Shown here: positions 33,176 to 43,569 of the stretch, piece after piece | Numbering within the stretch: the stretch's first letter is position 1 | How the letters are laid out: the number at the start of each line of letters is the position of its first letter | Source of the DNA: Vandiemenella viatica | Lineage: Eukaryota; Arthropoda; Insecta; Orthoptera; Morabidae | Assembly (NCBI GenBank): GCA_031002005.1 | Contig: CM061921.1 | Coordinates: forward strand, 146,725,283 to 146,789,282 | Length of the DNA: 64,000 nt | Direction of reading: 5' to 3' | Notes under the pieces: model-generated | Seen by the model: the letters and a program-made list of their open reading frames with translations, nothing else | Databases searched by the model: none | What the model was told of the DNA's origin: nothing | Program-made: the position numbers and the translations under genes

Positions 33176-35344
33176 TTTGCTCAACGTTTTTGGTCTTTGA
33201 GTCTTATATATTTATATATATGTCATCACATTCCCCCTGCATCCAAATTTGGTTGGTGATAGCTTAACTGTCCCTACCCACAAGTGTGACTTTTTTATGT
33301 GGTTGAAAGCCTGAGAAGAATTTATTTCGTCAATACAATTTTTTGTTTTCATATGAATAAGTGCCCATTTCATCTAGTGATGATATGAAAGATGGTAATA
33401 TAATATTCAGGGGGGAAAACATATTTGCGCAAAAACTACGATACTACGATATTCTCTCACTAAAGTGTTGCATGGTCACAGTGTGTGTGGATCATCATCT
33501 AAGGAGCAGGGTATTAAAAATGCTAATCATAACAATAATAATGAGGTTTTTTTTGGATCCATATAGAGTGCATACCTACATTGTTTTAAAATTTGAAATG
33601 GTGATTTGGCATAAGTTGGAATCCATCCTACAAAAGTAAATGAAAACCTACCTACCTATCCACCCATATTTCCACTATTAAACCAGCTCAATAAATATAA
33701 CTAGTGCTATTCTGGTTTTAGTATAGTTTTTTTTAATAGCTTTCTAAAATGGTTGCAGACCTACAATAGCTATGTTATGACATTATACGAGCATTTCTCA
33801 TATAAGAAAAACATGTCCATTGCATGAATTCAAAAAAAGTTACTTGAAGAACTCAAATGATCTGAGGATCTCGGTACAAATTGAATTTACTCCCAAACCA
33901 GTTTGCAAGGAAAAAAAAAAAAAAAAAAAAAAACTAGATCATGCGATCACTATTTTTACAGCAAATTCTGTAAAAATCATGCTCAAGATCAATAACCTAA
34001 AGCATTCATATAATATTGCTATTGTTAATTTATATTGTATACGATAGACTCAGGTTTCTCAGAATCCTTAAAAGTTTATTAAATTTCACACTAAAACATT
34101 ATAACTCCCTTTAAATTTTCATAATTACCGAGAGCAGTAAGTCTGAGAAACCTTCATCTATGGTGAATTATTTATCATAAGGAAATCATAGCTCAAGTAA
34201 GAACAGATGAGAGATTGGAACAGAAGAAGGCAAACTGATACCACTTCACTGATATTCTACTGAAAATTCACCAGACAGATAATAAATCAAACAATTTTAA
34301 TAAAATACTTTGTAGTTCTATGATGTTATGAAAATTAAAGAAGAAAACAAGAGACATTACACAAACTAAAAACTGATACAAACATATTTTTATGTGTACA
34401 AAAATGCCATCATACAGAAGGGGAGGGAGGAAACTTTTTAACACGAACTGATCACTGGGGGAAATTATGGATATGATAGGAACATTTGGGATTATGGCCA
34501 AAATTCAGAGCAAAGCAGTTATGTTATACGGGAAAACAAATCCCCCTGCTCTTCACACAATGTTGACAGCAACGGTAGATATAGTGTTAACAGCTGCTGA
34601 AGGCATGTATGCTGTGTCCAGGCGAAGGTGAGATGTAGTAACAGCAGCTGCAGCATATTAGACCACATTAATCAAGTAGTATTCCATGTTATTACTATGT
34701 TTAAATAATGAAAGAGTAAAATACATATATGGAGAAGTGTATGGTACATAAAAAATGAAAAATTATTGTAGAATAAGCTGATGAACAAAATTCAAACTCA
34801 CGTAAAAAGTAATTAATGATATGTATAACACACATCACACTAGAAACCAATACATCTGTGGAACACATCATGCCACATTTAGACATACTGGCAAAATATT
34901 AAATTTCTCAGCAACTAAATTATTTCTCTATTCAGCTGTTTTATCTTATTGTGCATAGATTTCAAAGTTTATGTGAAGATGTTGAAGTTACTACAAAATG
35001 GTGTTAATTTTCCAGCAAGTTTTTATCAGTTTATATGGTTTAATTCCTCCAACAAGTTACCCAGCTGTTTACTATGTTTTATTCCTGCTTCACAGTAATT
35101 GAAGGTGTGGTTACTTAACTAAACTGAAAACAAGAACGAAATATTAAAAAAATTTATAGTAATGTTAAACGAAATTTTAAGTGGATCATTTAAAAAAAAT
35201 CAAGTGTCTGTTATGGATTGAAATGATTTATATTGAACCAAATGTTTAAATGTGTTTCTTTGTTTTAATGAACATGGACTTATCTTCCTTTTCATACCTA
35301 AAACACCTAAACTGTAACTGGATACGAAAAATTCCAGTACTTAC
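33176..35344. other. Intronic AT-rich DNA, nothing recognised
   Basis: The likely intron downstream of the TAF3 exon at 35345. It has a long A-run near 33910-33932. I looked on the minus strand for a PHD-finger exon (Cys pairs and a WYHW-type string) and did not find one here. Confidence 0.45.
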
Positions 35345-35732
35345 ATAATAATATGCTACTGGTTCCTTCTGCTCTTCCACTTCTGCCCCAATTTTCCTTG
35401 CAACATCTTTGGCCTTGAATTTGGGATTAGGTTTGGGAGATTTTTTAAATTTTGTGAATGTCACAGAAGGAGGACTTTCAGGAGATGACCCTGAAGAGGA
35501 CACAGTAGCTGCTACAGGAGAGTGTGCAGTGGGAGGTTCCACAGTTTCTTCTGGTTTTGGAAGAGAGGGCTTACTTGAAGGCTTTGTTTTCGGCGGCCTT
35601 GTGATCAGGGCTGATATTCGAGCCAATTCTGGGGAAGGTTCCCGTTTTACAGGTGCCTCTGAGTTTGAACACTGCTGCTCCTTTTCACTCCCTTCTTCTT
35701 CATCTTCTTTCTTCATAACAGGTTTTATGACT
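35345..35732 (-). CDS. TAF3: TAF3 exon before the PHD finger
   Basis: 388 nt with acceptor TTTTTGCAG|A and donor TAT|GTAAGT. It takes up the 2-nt phase left by exon 38656-38762 and ends in phase 0 after 129 codons. The protein starts VIKPVMKKEDEEEG, is rich in Pro, Ser and Lys (KREPSPELARISALI, RPPKTKPSSKPSLPKP) and ends GAEVEEQKEPVAYYY. In TAF3 proteins a short TYVI-type segment stands just before the PHD finger that reads methylated histone H3 Lys4; AYYY occupies that place. The PHD exon should follow, but I cannot find it in the window. Confidence 0.85.
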
Positions 35733-35944
35733 CTGCAAAAACCACAGGCTGATAAGTTATGCAAATATTTTATGCTGCAAGTGTTTTGCCGATTCCTTAG
35801 CTCAGTTAAAACATAAGAAACAGATATTCATATTACATGCTATAAATAAAATTATATCAGCAGGGATTTCTTATACACTAAATAAAATCAGTAATGTTAC
35901 AAAACATGTAACCTGATCACACATTGAGGAGGAGATGAGAATAG

Positions 35945-36596
35945 TGCACCTTCCTTTCACTCCACTTGAGTAATTCTTGTCTGGTGTATCCACACTGCTG
36001 GGGTGGCCATCCTAGCTCCAGTAGGCCAGATTGACAAGATGGGGCCACCCATCCTTCCCGGGGGTAAATTGGAAGGGAACAACACCACCATGTGGTGAGG
36101 AGGTATCTTCAAAGCCTAAGGGAGTAAACCCCTAAAGAAAATCCTCAACTGTGTTAGGTCTAGCAAGCCAACAGTGTGAGTATGGATTGATTGCTTTCAA
36201 ATATAAGGGGACAAGCCTCAGGTTAAGATACCAATGTAGACGACCTGGTAATGGAAAAGGACACTGAGAAAGATTATGATCAGGAACGTTAAACACTCAC
36301 AGAAAAGACAGATGAAATTACAGATTTGATAGAAAGGCAGAAATTAAATATACTGGGACTAGCAGAGACAAGATGGAGAGGAGAGGGCATGAAGGAATTA
36401 CGGAAGGGATACAAGCTATACTGGACTGGATATAGTGCGGGGAGAAAAATGGAGTGTCACTTGTGATAAAGCAAAATTCAAAGGAAAAAGTAGTAGAAGT
36501 AAATAACAGGATGATAAAGGTTAAAGTGAAAATTAGAGACAAGCACAAGGAGTTAAAGTTTATGCCACTAAAGCAGGCTGCACTAAGCAGGAAAAG
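35945..36596 (+). mobile_element. RTE-type retrotransposon 5' fragment
   Basis: Plus-strand fragment with a GC-richer 5' untranslated part (about 35945-36290) and the start of the endonuclease: TDLIERQKLNILGLAETRW, GMKELRKGYKLYWTGY, then after shifts VYATKAGCTKQEK (the family has QVYAPQxGC). It stops abruptly at the GTT-tail of an I-type copy at 36597. It lies in the TAF3 intron between exons 35345 and 38656, antisense to the gene. Confidence 0.75.
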
Positions 36597-36620
36597 GTTG
36601 TTGTTGTTGTTTTACCGGCT

Positions 36621-36657
36621 TTAGGGCGCGTCAACATCGAGGTTATTAGCGCCCTAA
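36621..36657 (-). promoter_or_regulatory. 3'-terminal hairpin, copy A
   Basis: TTAGGGCGC (36621-36629) pairs perfectly with GCGCCCTAA (36649-36657) across a 19-nt loop. It is the counterpart of 23379-23413, with a compensating change in the stem. Confidence 0.78.
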
Positions 36658-36691
36658 CTAATACCAGGTGTGAAAACGTGGCAAAATTGCC

Positions 36692-37006
36692 GTCTGTGTG
36701 GCCGACTGTAAAGGGGTCGGCCACTGAGACAGCACAATAAAATACTAACATACTAAATAAAATACCGTCTGCGTGGCCGACTGTAAAGAGATCGGCCACA
36801 CAGACGGCAACGTAAAATATAAAACTGAAACTATTACTCTAAATAGGCAATAAAATATAAAAATAAATACATTAACTGGTTGGCTGTAAAAGGTCCAACC
36901 AGTTTAAAAAACGAGTTAGCTGGCTGGCTGTAAAAGGGCCAGCCATATAAGCAATGTCACAAGTAAAAACAGTACTTGGATTGGTGGTTGTAAATGGCCA
37001 CCAATC
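36692..37006 (-). promoter_or_regulatory. 3' UTR array of five constant-loop hairpins, copy A
   Basis: Five hairpins in 315 bases. H1 36692-36706/36716-36730, loop TGTAAAGGG. H2 36765-36780/36792-36807, 16 bp with one C/A mismatch that is a G-U pair in the RNA, loop CTGTAAAGAGA. H3 36874-36883/36895-36904, 10 bp perfect, loop CTGTAAAAGGT. H4 36921-36927/36939-36945, 7 bp, loop CTGTAAAAGGG. H5 36979-36987/36998-37006, 9 bp perfect, loop TTGTAAATGG. The stems differ in sequence but the loops hardly do. Binding by the element's own proteins is a reasonable guess. Confidence 0.85.
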
Positions 37007-37156
37007 AAATCTAAAACCTAGGCCGATCTGCCCAAAATTTTTGGAACAAGACCGGCCAAGCTACAAAACTTTAAAACCTTATCCACATTGTCACCGTCAT
37101 CGTTTAAAATAAGGGGCAGATCGTTGGCTAAACCAACGTCTGCCCTTAAATCAACG

Positions 37157-37381
37157 ATCGCCGAGCACGTGTACAACCATGGCCACAAAGCAGAGTTCAA
37201 TAACGTTAGGATATTGGCTAGAACATCACATTTTTGGGAATCTGTTATCAAAGAAGCAATCGAAATTCGACTGGCCAACACATTTAACAGAGACAGTGGT
37301 CTATGTCTTAGTGAGGCATGGAAATCAGCCTTGGCAAATATCCGCAGAGAACGTTGTACTTCCGTCCAGCTGCCGTCGTAG
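37157..37381 (+). pseudogene. Penelope endonuclease C-terminal fragment
   Basis: Open for 74 codons: IAEHVYNHGHKAEFNNVRI, LARTSHFWESVIKEAIEI, then NTFNRDSGLCLSEAWKSAL and a stop at 37379-37381. It matches the Penelope GIY-YIG C-terminal pattern HxHxAxFxxVxxLxR...W..R.I.EAIEIR...NRDxGxxLSxxWxP. The 5' part is missing because the I-type copy joins here. Confidence 0.85.
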
Positions 37382-37585
37382 AGGGCTCCATATTAGCTCG
37401 GGCTGGAACAAGAACCATAGCCATGCCCACTGGCAGCCAGCCGCCAGTTGGTTGAACGCCTGGCTCATAGTAAGCCTTCGCCGAGGCCATGCAGCCGCCA
37501 GACGTGGACACGTATATAAGGAAGAGCGGCACCCGAACCATCTCAGTATCTGTGGGTCAGCTGACCAGTGCAGATGTCTCTACAC

Positions 37586-37640
37586 CTGAAGAAGACGGCA
37601 GAGCTAGCCGTCGAAATATTGTGTTTCCACAACACTATCC
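37586..37640 (+). ncRNA. Hammerhead-ribozyme-like motif in Penelope terminus
   Basis: CTGAAGA (37586-37592) is followed by stem II GACGGC/GCCGTC (37594-37599 with 37607-37612, 7-nt loop), GAAA (37613-37616), then T and ATT (37618-37620). This is the order and spacing of the hammerhead core, CUGANGA, stem II, GAAA, NUH. Hammerhead motifs in Penelope termini are established for this class. Stem I partners are not convincing in the single copy, and such ribozymes may act as dimers. Self-cleavage is unproven. Confidence 0.6.
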
Positions 37641-37690
37641 GGCGGTACACCCATGAAGACTACATTGCAGTCATACGCCAGGAAAGTCTT

Positions 37691-38655
37691 CGATCTTACA
37701 TCATTATTTAATGTTTGCACTGTTAGCATTTGCTATAAATGGTGAAACATGTATTTTCTTCCAAAAAGGTTTTATAAATGGAACAGTCACAACAATTTTA
37801 CACTCTACAACTATAAAATATGATAAGGAACAGCAAAAAATACCATGAGGTGGTGATAATATGGAAATAAAAGATAAAGTAGACCCATCACTAATCAAAG
37901 TTCCAGGATTTCTCCTTCCTCATGAAATTGGAAGGTGAAACACAGGGCTAGGTTTGCACAAGTGGCTACAGCCAACCAAGTTATATGGATGGTTGTTTTT
38001 TACTATTCTGTTCAGAGCGGAGGTAATGCGTAAAAACTTTCACCATGAGTCTAACAGTAAAAAGCCGTTCATGACCTTTATTTTTTCATCACAACTTTTC
38101 CTCTCTGTTTACTGAAAGATTAAAATGAAGGGCTAAACAGTAAAACATAGATCCAGACATATTATTCCAATTTCAAAAACACACTGAAACCAATTCGTGA
38201 AACACAATATATTTTTTCTTTAACATTTGTCTTCGCACCACAAAAAATATATTCGAATGATATCATGTAAAAATGCCAAGAATAAACTTGCAGTTTACTA
38301 GAATTTACATCTTATTGCATGGAAAGTTTATTCAAACAATTATAATAAATCCACCAAATTTAACATTGCATGCTGTTACTGTCTGCTGGACTTAGCACAT
38401 ATATCATTTGTGCTGTGAAATACTACCTTCCATAGAATAGTGGGAAACATTGCAAGAATCACAATTCCAATCATGAACATTCAGTCTTAATATTTTGTGT
38501 CTCAAGACAGCACCATTCAGTACATTTATTGTTGAACACTGCATCATTAGCATTAAATAATCACAACTGAATACATTAAATTAATAAAATCTGAACAAAA
38601 CATATAATAATTCACTGTGAAATGACTTTGAACATATATGCTTTCTAATACTTAC
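37691..38655. other. TAF3 intron, nothing recognised
   Basis: AT-rich intron sequence between exons 35345-35732 and 38656-38762, apart from the elements at 35945-37690. Confidence 0.5.
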
Positions 38656-38762
38656 ATCTTTCTTGGCTGTGCTTCAGGTGATGGAGGTTGAGGAGATCCA
38701 GATGCAAGTTTGAATGTAATTTTTGGGACCGCAGCTTCAGACTTTTCCATCTTTTCTTCTCT
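38656..38762 (-). CDS. TAF3: TAF3 short internal exon
   Basis: 107 nt with acceptor TTCCTTAG|A and donor AT|GTAAGTATT. It enters in phase 0 and leaves 2 nt. It encodes REEKMEKSEAAVPKITFKLA, then SGSPQPPSPEAQPRK. The PKITFKLASGSP segment sits where TAF3 proteins have IPRLTLRVGAG, after the Lys/Glu-rich block. The phase joins exactly to 39304-39480 upstream and to 35345-35732 downstream (AT plus A gives Ile). Confidence 0.87.
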
Positions 38763-39303
38763 CTAAGGAAGAATCCACAAATAGAACATCCTTCAGTCCA
38801 TTATAGAATGAGCAGATTTCTATGATATTTTGTTTGAACTTTATTAAACTTTGGCACCACAGAACACAATAAATAAAGCAAATCTTACGTGGCCCTAATG
38901 ACCTCGTAACAGGGTCTCTACCAGCCACTGCCCTTGCTCAACTCAACCCAGTAATCTTAGTCTAAACTGCTAACAACAGAGCTTAACAAAAAGATTTTCC
39001 AGAGTGAAGATCAATTTAAGGACCACTTAAATCCCTAGTCATTCAACCTAAAAACTGAGCCACCGGACTGCTCATTGGGACCAATGAATCAGTCCTAGGT
39101 TTCTGCAGGAAGTGTAAAAGGAATTCTTACAAAATTGTATTTGTTACAATTCAAAATTGGACAAGGAAAATTACTAAATTTTGTAGCTGCCAAAAAGTCA
39201 AAATAAAATTCTATATAATATATTCCTACACAAACTGGGGACAATACCCTCAAGAGCACGTATATCCAAAACATAAAACTTGGTATTTTAAATGTACACT
39301 CAC
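38763..39303. other. TAF3 intron
   Basis: A 541-nt intron with GTGAGT donor and TTCCTTAG acceptor. No repeats recognised. Confidence 0.75.
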
Positions 39304-39480
39304 CTCTTTTTCTTTTCGTTTTTCTTTCTTTTCCTTTTTTTCTCTAATCTTCTCCTTCACTCTTTCCTTCTTATCTAACTTTATTTTCTTTTTATCACTT
39401 TTATCTTTCTTTGCTTTTAGCTTTTTTTCCTTTTTCTTTTTTGCTTTATCCTTTCTTTCCTTCCTGTGGTCTTTTGCTTT
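39304..39480 (-). CDS. TAF3: TAF3 Lys/Glu-rich exon
   Basis: 177 nt, phase 0 to phase 0, with acceptor GTTTAG|A and donor GAG|GTGAGT. It encodes 59 residues that are nearly all Lys, Glu, Asp and Arg (KAKDHRKERKDKAKKKKEKK at the start, REKKEKKEKRKEKE at the end). A long Lys/Glu block between the acidic middle and the PHD finger is typical of TAF3. It is probably disordered or a single charged helix. Low complexity alone would be weak evidence, but the splice sites and matching phases make the exon convincing. Confidence 0.86.
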
Positions 39481-41750
39481 CTAAACAAAATAATAAATAA
39501 AAGAATTTTAATTCATAAACCTGGTATTACTATCAACATGTAATTGATTTTTTTTTTTTAACATTAATGTCTAAAAATGACAAATACTGTCACATCATAC
39601 AAGTAACAGATCTACAAATTTTCCAAAACTTGAAACTTCAGACACGATTCTACCACCAAGGGCAGTAGCAAAGCTAAACATTTTCTGCCCCTTCAAACAT
39701 AATTTTGCCACCCACTGAAGTTGCTGTCTGGGCCAAGTGTCCCAATTTGTCCACATTTTGAGTTTAGATAGACTGGACATTGGAAAAAGAAATAATGCTT
39801 CCCAGAAAAGAAAAAAAACGCTGATACTTTCTGAAAGGAAAAAAATGGAACTGGAAGATGGAGAGTTTAACAAATTTATATGCCATTCATACATTGATGA
39901 TGAAAAAGAGAGCATCTAGAATCAGATGAATTTAATATAACGGTGGGACCTTAATGCTCTTCAGCAAATGCACACTATTCACATAAAGACTTATGGGAAA
40001 TTGACGTATTTTCTGAAACACACTACACTGATTTTTTTGATTTTTTTTAAATCATGACTGATGAATATGCATAAGGAAAGTGTTTAATTTCATCTTCATA
40101 TCATTTAAACCATTTGATACATTTCCAAAAGTGTTAACTGTGGCACTATCTTGGGAGGTGCAATTTCGAGCATGTAACAATGCCTGCGCAACTGAGTGAA
40201 CAGTCATCTCCACTATGAGTTCACACTCCATCCCTGCAATCCTCCTTTTAAATATAATAATGGGACCTACTAGAAAATTACAAACAATAATTCAAGAAGC
40301 CAACATAGAAGTACTTTGGCACAGTTTTTGTAAATAAACCTACAATGTTGCAAGAAATAGTGTGTTTTTGTGTTTGTGATCAAATAATTCTATTGAGTGG
40401 AGGTACAAGTATTATCTTCTTGTTATATCTACCAAGTTATTAAAAGAATAAGCAATTGAAGCTCTGCCAAAAATACTTTGTTTTAGCAATCCCTGCAGCA
40501 ATGTAATGCAATCACTCAATTTTCTAAATGTCACCTTACATCAAACAAGTTATCTGTTTCTCTCTTGCCTCCTTAAGTCATTTTAATTTTAAATTTATCA
40601 TCAATACTGTTTTAAGGGAATAAATTTTCTCAGTGAGTGACATCTGCACAGAAATTTAGTTAACTTTTAAAATTTATCATGTACCAACTCGTGATAATTT
40701 GAATGCAGCTTACATTACACACTACTGTCTTCTGCACTACTTGTCACAATTATTTTCTAGCAGTTTTTATCACACTGTTTCTTTTGTGTTCTGAACACAT
40801 GGTCATCACATCTGCCAATTTCGTTAAGAGTATTCGGCCAAGAGCATAATGCAGCTTGTTTGCCTTCATCCATATTCATCTCACATAGCTACAGCAAACT
40901 TTCCCTTTCCTCTAAAACTAATATCCACTTTGAAAAGTATTCATTCTTAATCCAGTAATACAGAAATACCATGTTGCATTAAAAAAGAAGCTTTCCAGAA
41001 AGGTTGCCTTTCAAAGCAAAACCATAGGATTTGGTGTATTCAGTCAGATGTGGAGGGTAGCATGGATGTTCTATATCTAAGCACATAAGATTGGTTAATT
41101 TCTGATAGAGTGGAAAAACTATGCTTACAAAATCAGTGAACTTTCTGATCCATCTCACAGATGTACTCTCAAAATCTTTCTAAGGCCTAACATGAAGGGG
41201 AAAAAAAGGAGAGAGAGAGAGCAAGTTAAGATATATTGGTCACTGAAAACAGTTAAGTGGATCCAAAATCACTCCAGATAAATGCTGAGATACTTCTTTA
41301 ATAGAAACTGAGGCCAAAAACCAACCAATGATTCAACTATATGGTTCTTATGTCCTTATCACTGTCAAACCACTAACTGCAATCAAGCAAAAACTATGAA
41401 CATGGTTCATAATTGACAAAGAAAAGAAACAGAGACCACACTACACATAATTTCAAGAAAACAAAACATTGTGAAATAATCACTGATAACAGGAAAGTAT
41501 TTACAATAACATACAACCACCAAAAACTAAGCATTACAAAAAACAACAAACAGTATAAAAGTCAACGGTGAAAAGCACATAAACTGTGCTCAAAACAACA
41601 TTATTACTGAACCATGTCAAGCTGTTTCTGATAAACACATGCTATCATCAGAGTGGATTTCAGTTTAATACAGGTTAGTCAGCAGACTATCAGCAGTGAA
41701 GAAACAAATGGCTTTGAAATGTCATTATATATACTTCCTGGAAATCTTAC
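39481..41750. other. TAF3 intron, nothing recognised
   Basis: A 2.3-kb AT-rich intron with an acceptor at 39481-39482 and a GTAAGA donor next to 41751. No repeat or RNA gene could be supported. Confidence 0.6.
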
Positions 41751-43326
41751 CTTTTCTAGAGATTTCTTCACTATCTGACTAGAGATTTGTATTTTTTCTG
41801 GTGAATCTGGTTTCGTAATAGTTGTACTAGTAGTGGGTGAAGATGGCGCAGAAGTCTTTTCAGGGGTCTTTTGGGTCAATTCAGACACCTCTTCCGTAAG
41901 AGGTTGCATAAAACGTGGTGGTGGCAGACGAACATTTGGCATTGCCGGATGTGGAAGATTTTTCCCAAGAGGAAGTGGGAATCGTGGAAAAAGGGGATGT
42001 CCTATGGGGGGAGGAATTAAACCTGGTGTTGGAGGAAAATGTGAAAAGAAAGGAAAAACAGGTGATGGTGCAGGTTCACATGATTCTGGCGGCTCCGGCG
42101 TTTTGGGTTTTTCTGGACTATCCTCTTCTATCACCTCACTTTTTATCTTTTTGGGGCTGTGGGAACCTTTCAGGGATTTGCCCCTAGACTCTTTCTTTGA
42201 TCTTGCTTTTTCTTTCTTTTTTTTCTTTTCTTTCAGCTCTGCTGACTTTTCAATCTTTCGAGGTGGAGTGGGAAGCTCAGGAGTTTTTGGTGTAGATGGT
42301 GTTCCAGGTGGAGAAAGATCGTCATCATACGGGTATAATTCATCAGAACCAAGTTGTTGCTCAGTTTCAGTTTCTATATTATCCATTGTATCACCTTGCC
42401 TTTCAATCGGTGGTGATCTGTCACGAGAATTTCCTCTTTCCTCGTCTGCTATTTCCATACTTTGTTGGATAACAGCATCAATACAATCATCAATTTGTGC
42501 CATTCGTGCTTCACGCTGTCGGCTACTGATTTCAGATTCATCAATAATAAGACGAGGAGAACTTTCACGAGAATCTCTCATTACTGAATCTAGCGAATCT
42601 GCCCTTTCAATTTTTTCTATTTTTTCCACTTTCTCTTCTTTTACTTTTGATATTTTCTTGAAAATATTAAGTTTCTGTTTGTCTGGTTCAGTTGACAATT
42701 TGCCTTCAACAATGCACGTATCTTTATTTTTATCTGGAGAGTTCAACTTTTGCTGGAAGGATGGCGCCACAGTAGCTTGTGATTTTTCTGCTCTCGATTT
42801 TGATGAAGCAGAGTTGTGTCTGATTGTTTTCTGAGAATCAGAGCCACCCGGCTTGACATTGAACAACCTGGAAGCAGAAAGTTTCCCTGATTTACTACTT
42901 GCACTAGGACCTGCTGAACCTACAGCCTGTGACATTTTTACTGCACCTGGTTTCAAAGCTTTCAGTTTGGATAGCTCCTTCATACTAACCAGTTTCTTGA
43001 CTTTACTTTCATCCCCAACCATGTTTTTGTTCACTTTTCCAAGTTCTTTCAATTTATGCTCTTTCTTGTTCTCTTTATCAGTTTTCTTTACAGTTTCAAC
43101 TGATTTTTTCTGTGATGTTTTCTTTAACTTCTTTTCTCCTTTTACCTCTGGAGGTACCATGGGATAAGATGAAGGCTGAGGTGAATTGGAACGGGAATCT
43201 GAAGGCTGTAAAGGTGTCCGTGATTCAGGTAATTTTCCCTCCCTAGCAGGTGAAAGAAAACCTGATGTTGTCATCATAACACTGCTAATTTCTCGAAGGG
43301 GTCGACCTTCCTCTTCCATTATCATC
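41751..43326 (-). CDS. TAF3: TAF3 large central exon
   Basis: 1576 nt and 525 codons, open throughout, with acceptor TTTTTGACAG|G and donor AAG|GTAAGA. Order: MIMEEEGRPLREISSVMM and a Ser/Pro segment; a Lys-rich block (about 50-110); KSGKLSASRLFNVKPGG; an acidic part with ARMAQIDDCIDAVIQQSMEI, which matches the IEASIDAVIARA motif of vertebrate TAF3; ELYPYDDDLSPPGTPSTPKT; a second Lys block; and a Pro-rich part, PVFPFFSHFPPTPGLIPPP. The exon ends QIVKKSLEK in phase 0 and joins 39304-39480. TAF3 is part of TFIID, pairs with TAF10 through its histone fold and reads H3K4me3 through its PHD finger. The 5' junction is unusual (see 43420-43569). Confidence 0.88.
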
Positions 43327-43419
43327 CTGTCAAAAATACAGACCAATATAAATTGAAGAAGAATAAAATTATTTACTAATACTGTGTGTCTGGTTAGCGT
43401 TTAACTGTAAGATGATTAC
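43327..43419. other. Short TAF3 intron with phase problem
   Basis: Only about 93-98 nt, the shortest intron seen. A GTAATC donor (43419 downward) leaves 1 nt, but the acceptor at 43327-43328 needs 2 nt, and joining them gives GGA then a stop. A GC donor six bases earlier, AAAAGG|GCAAGG (intron from 43424), restores the frame. Confidence 0.6.
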
Positions 43420-43569
43420 CTTGCCCTTTTAAAGCAGGATTCTCCAAGGAAATGGGATCTCCAGGCCTTTTAAAAACAATTGACTTTGGACTGGCTAATG
43501 GTGAAGTAGATCCCAAATTATTGGATGTATCAATTGACAATGGAGATTGCTTCAATACATATTCTTCCT
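43420..43569 (-). CDS. TAF3: TAF3 exon after the GHTDP exon
   Basis: The acceptor AATTTCAG|AG at 43570-43571 takes up the single G left by exon 56668-56910, giving a Glu. It encodes EEYVLKQSPLSID, then NNLGSTSPLASPKSIVFKRP and GDPISLENPALKGQ. The Glu run after PPMYPEM recalls the Glu-rich stretch that follows the PPI segment in vertebrate TAF3. The low end is 43420 with a GT donor or 43425 with a GC donor (see findings). It is the only TAF3 exon whose exact end is in doubt. Confidence 0.83.

Larger units (their letters stand above)
36597..37156 (-). mobile_element. 5'-truncated I-type copy A
   Basis: The same family and strand as the 23352-29392 element. It holds the last ORF2 codons (LRADVGLANDLPLILNDDG and onward) and the complete 3' UTR, ending in a GTT-repeat on the plus strand (an AAC tail in the RNA). 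It is bordered by an RTE fragment on one side and a Penelope terminus on the other. Its hairpins are better kept than those of copy B, so it is probably younger. Confidence 0.87.
37157..37690 (+). mobile_element. Penelope-like element 3' end
   Basis: It begins in frame with the C-terminal part of the endonuclease and continues through a non-coding terminus with a hammerhead-like motif at 37586-37620. The I-type copy A abuts its 5' side at 37156. The terminus has higher GC content than the surrounding intron. The right border near 37690 is set by the return to AT-rich DNA. Confidence 0.8.

Noticed and set aside
41833..42834. A 333-codon open frame on the plus strand
   Set aside because: It lies entirely opposite the large TAF3 exon. 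Its Ser/Phe/Gly-rich translation is the antisense shadow of Lys/Glu/Pro codons, and the TAF3 strand has splice sites and family similarity.
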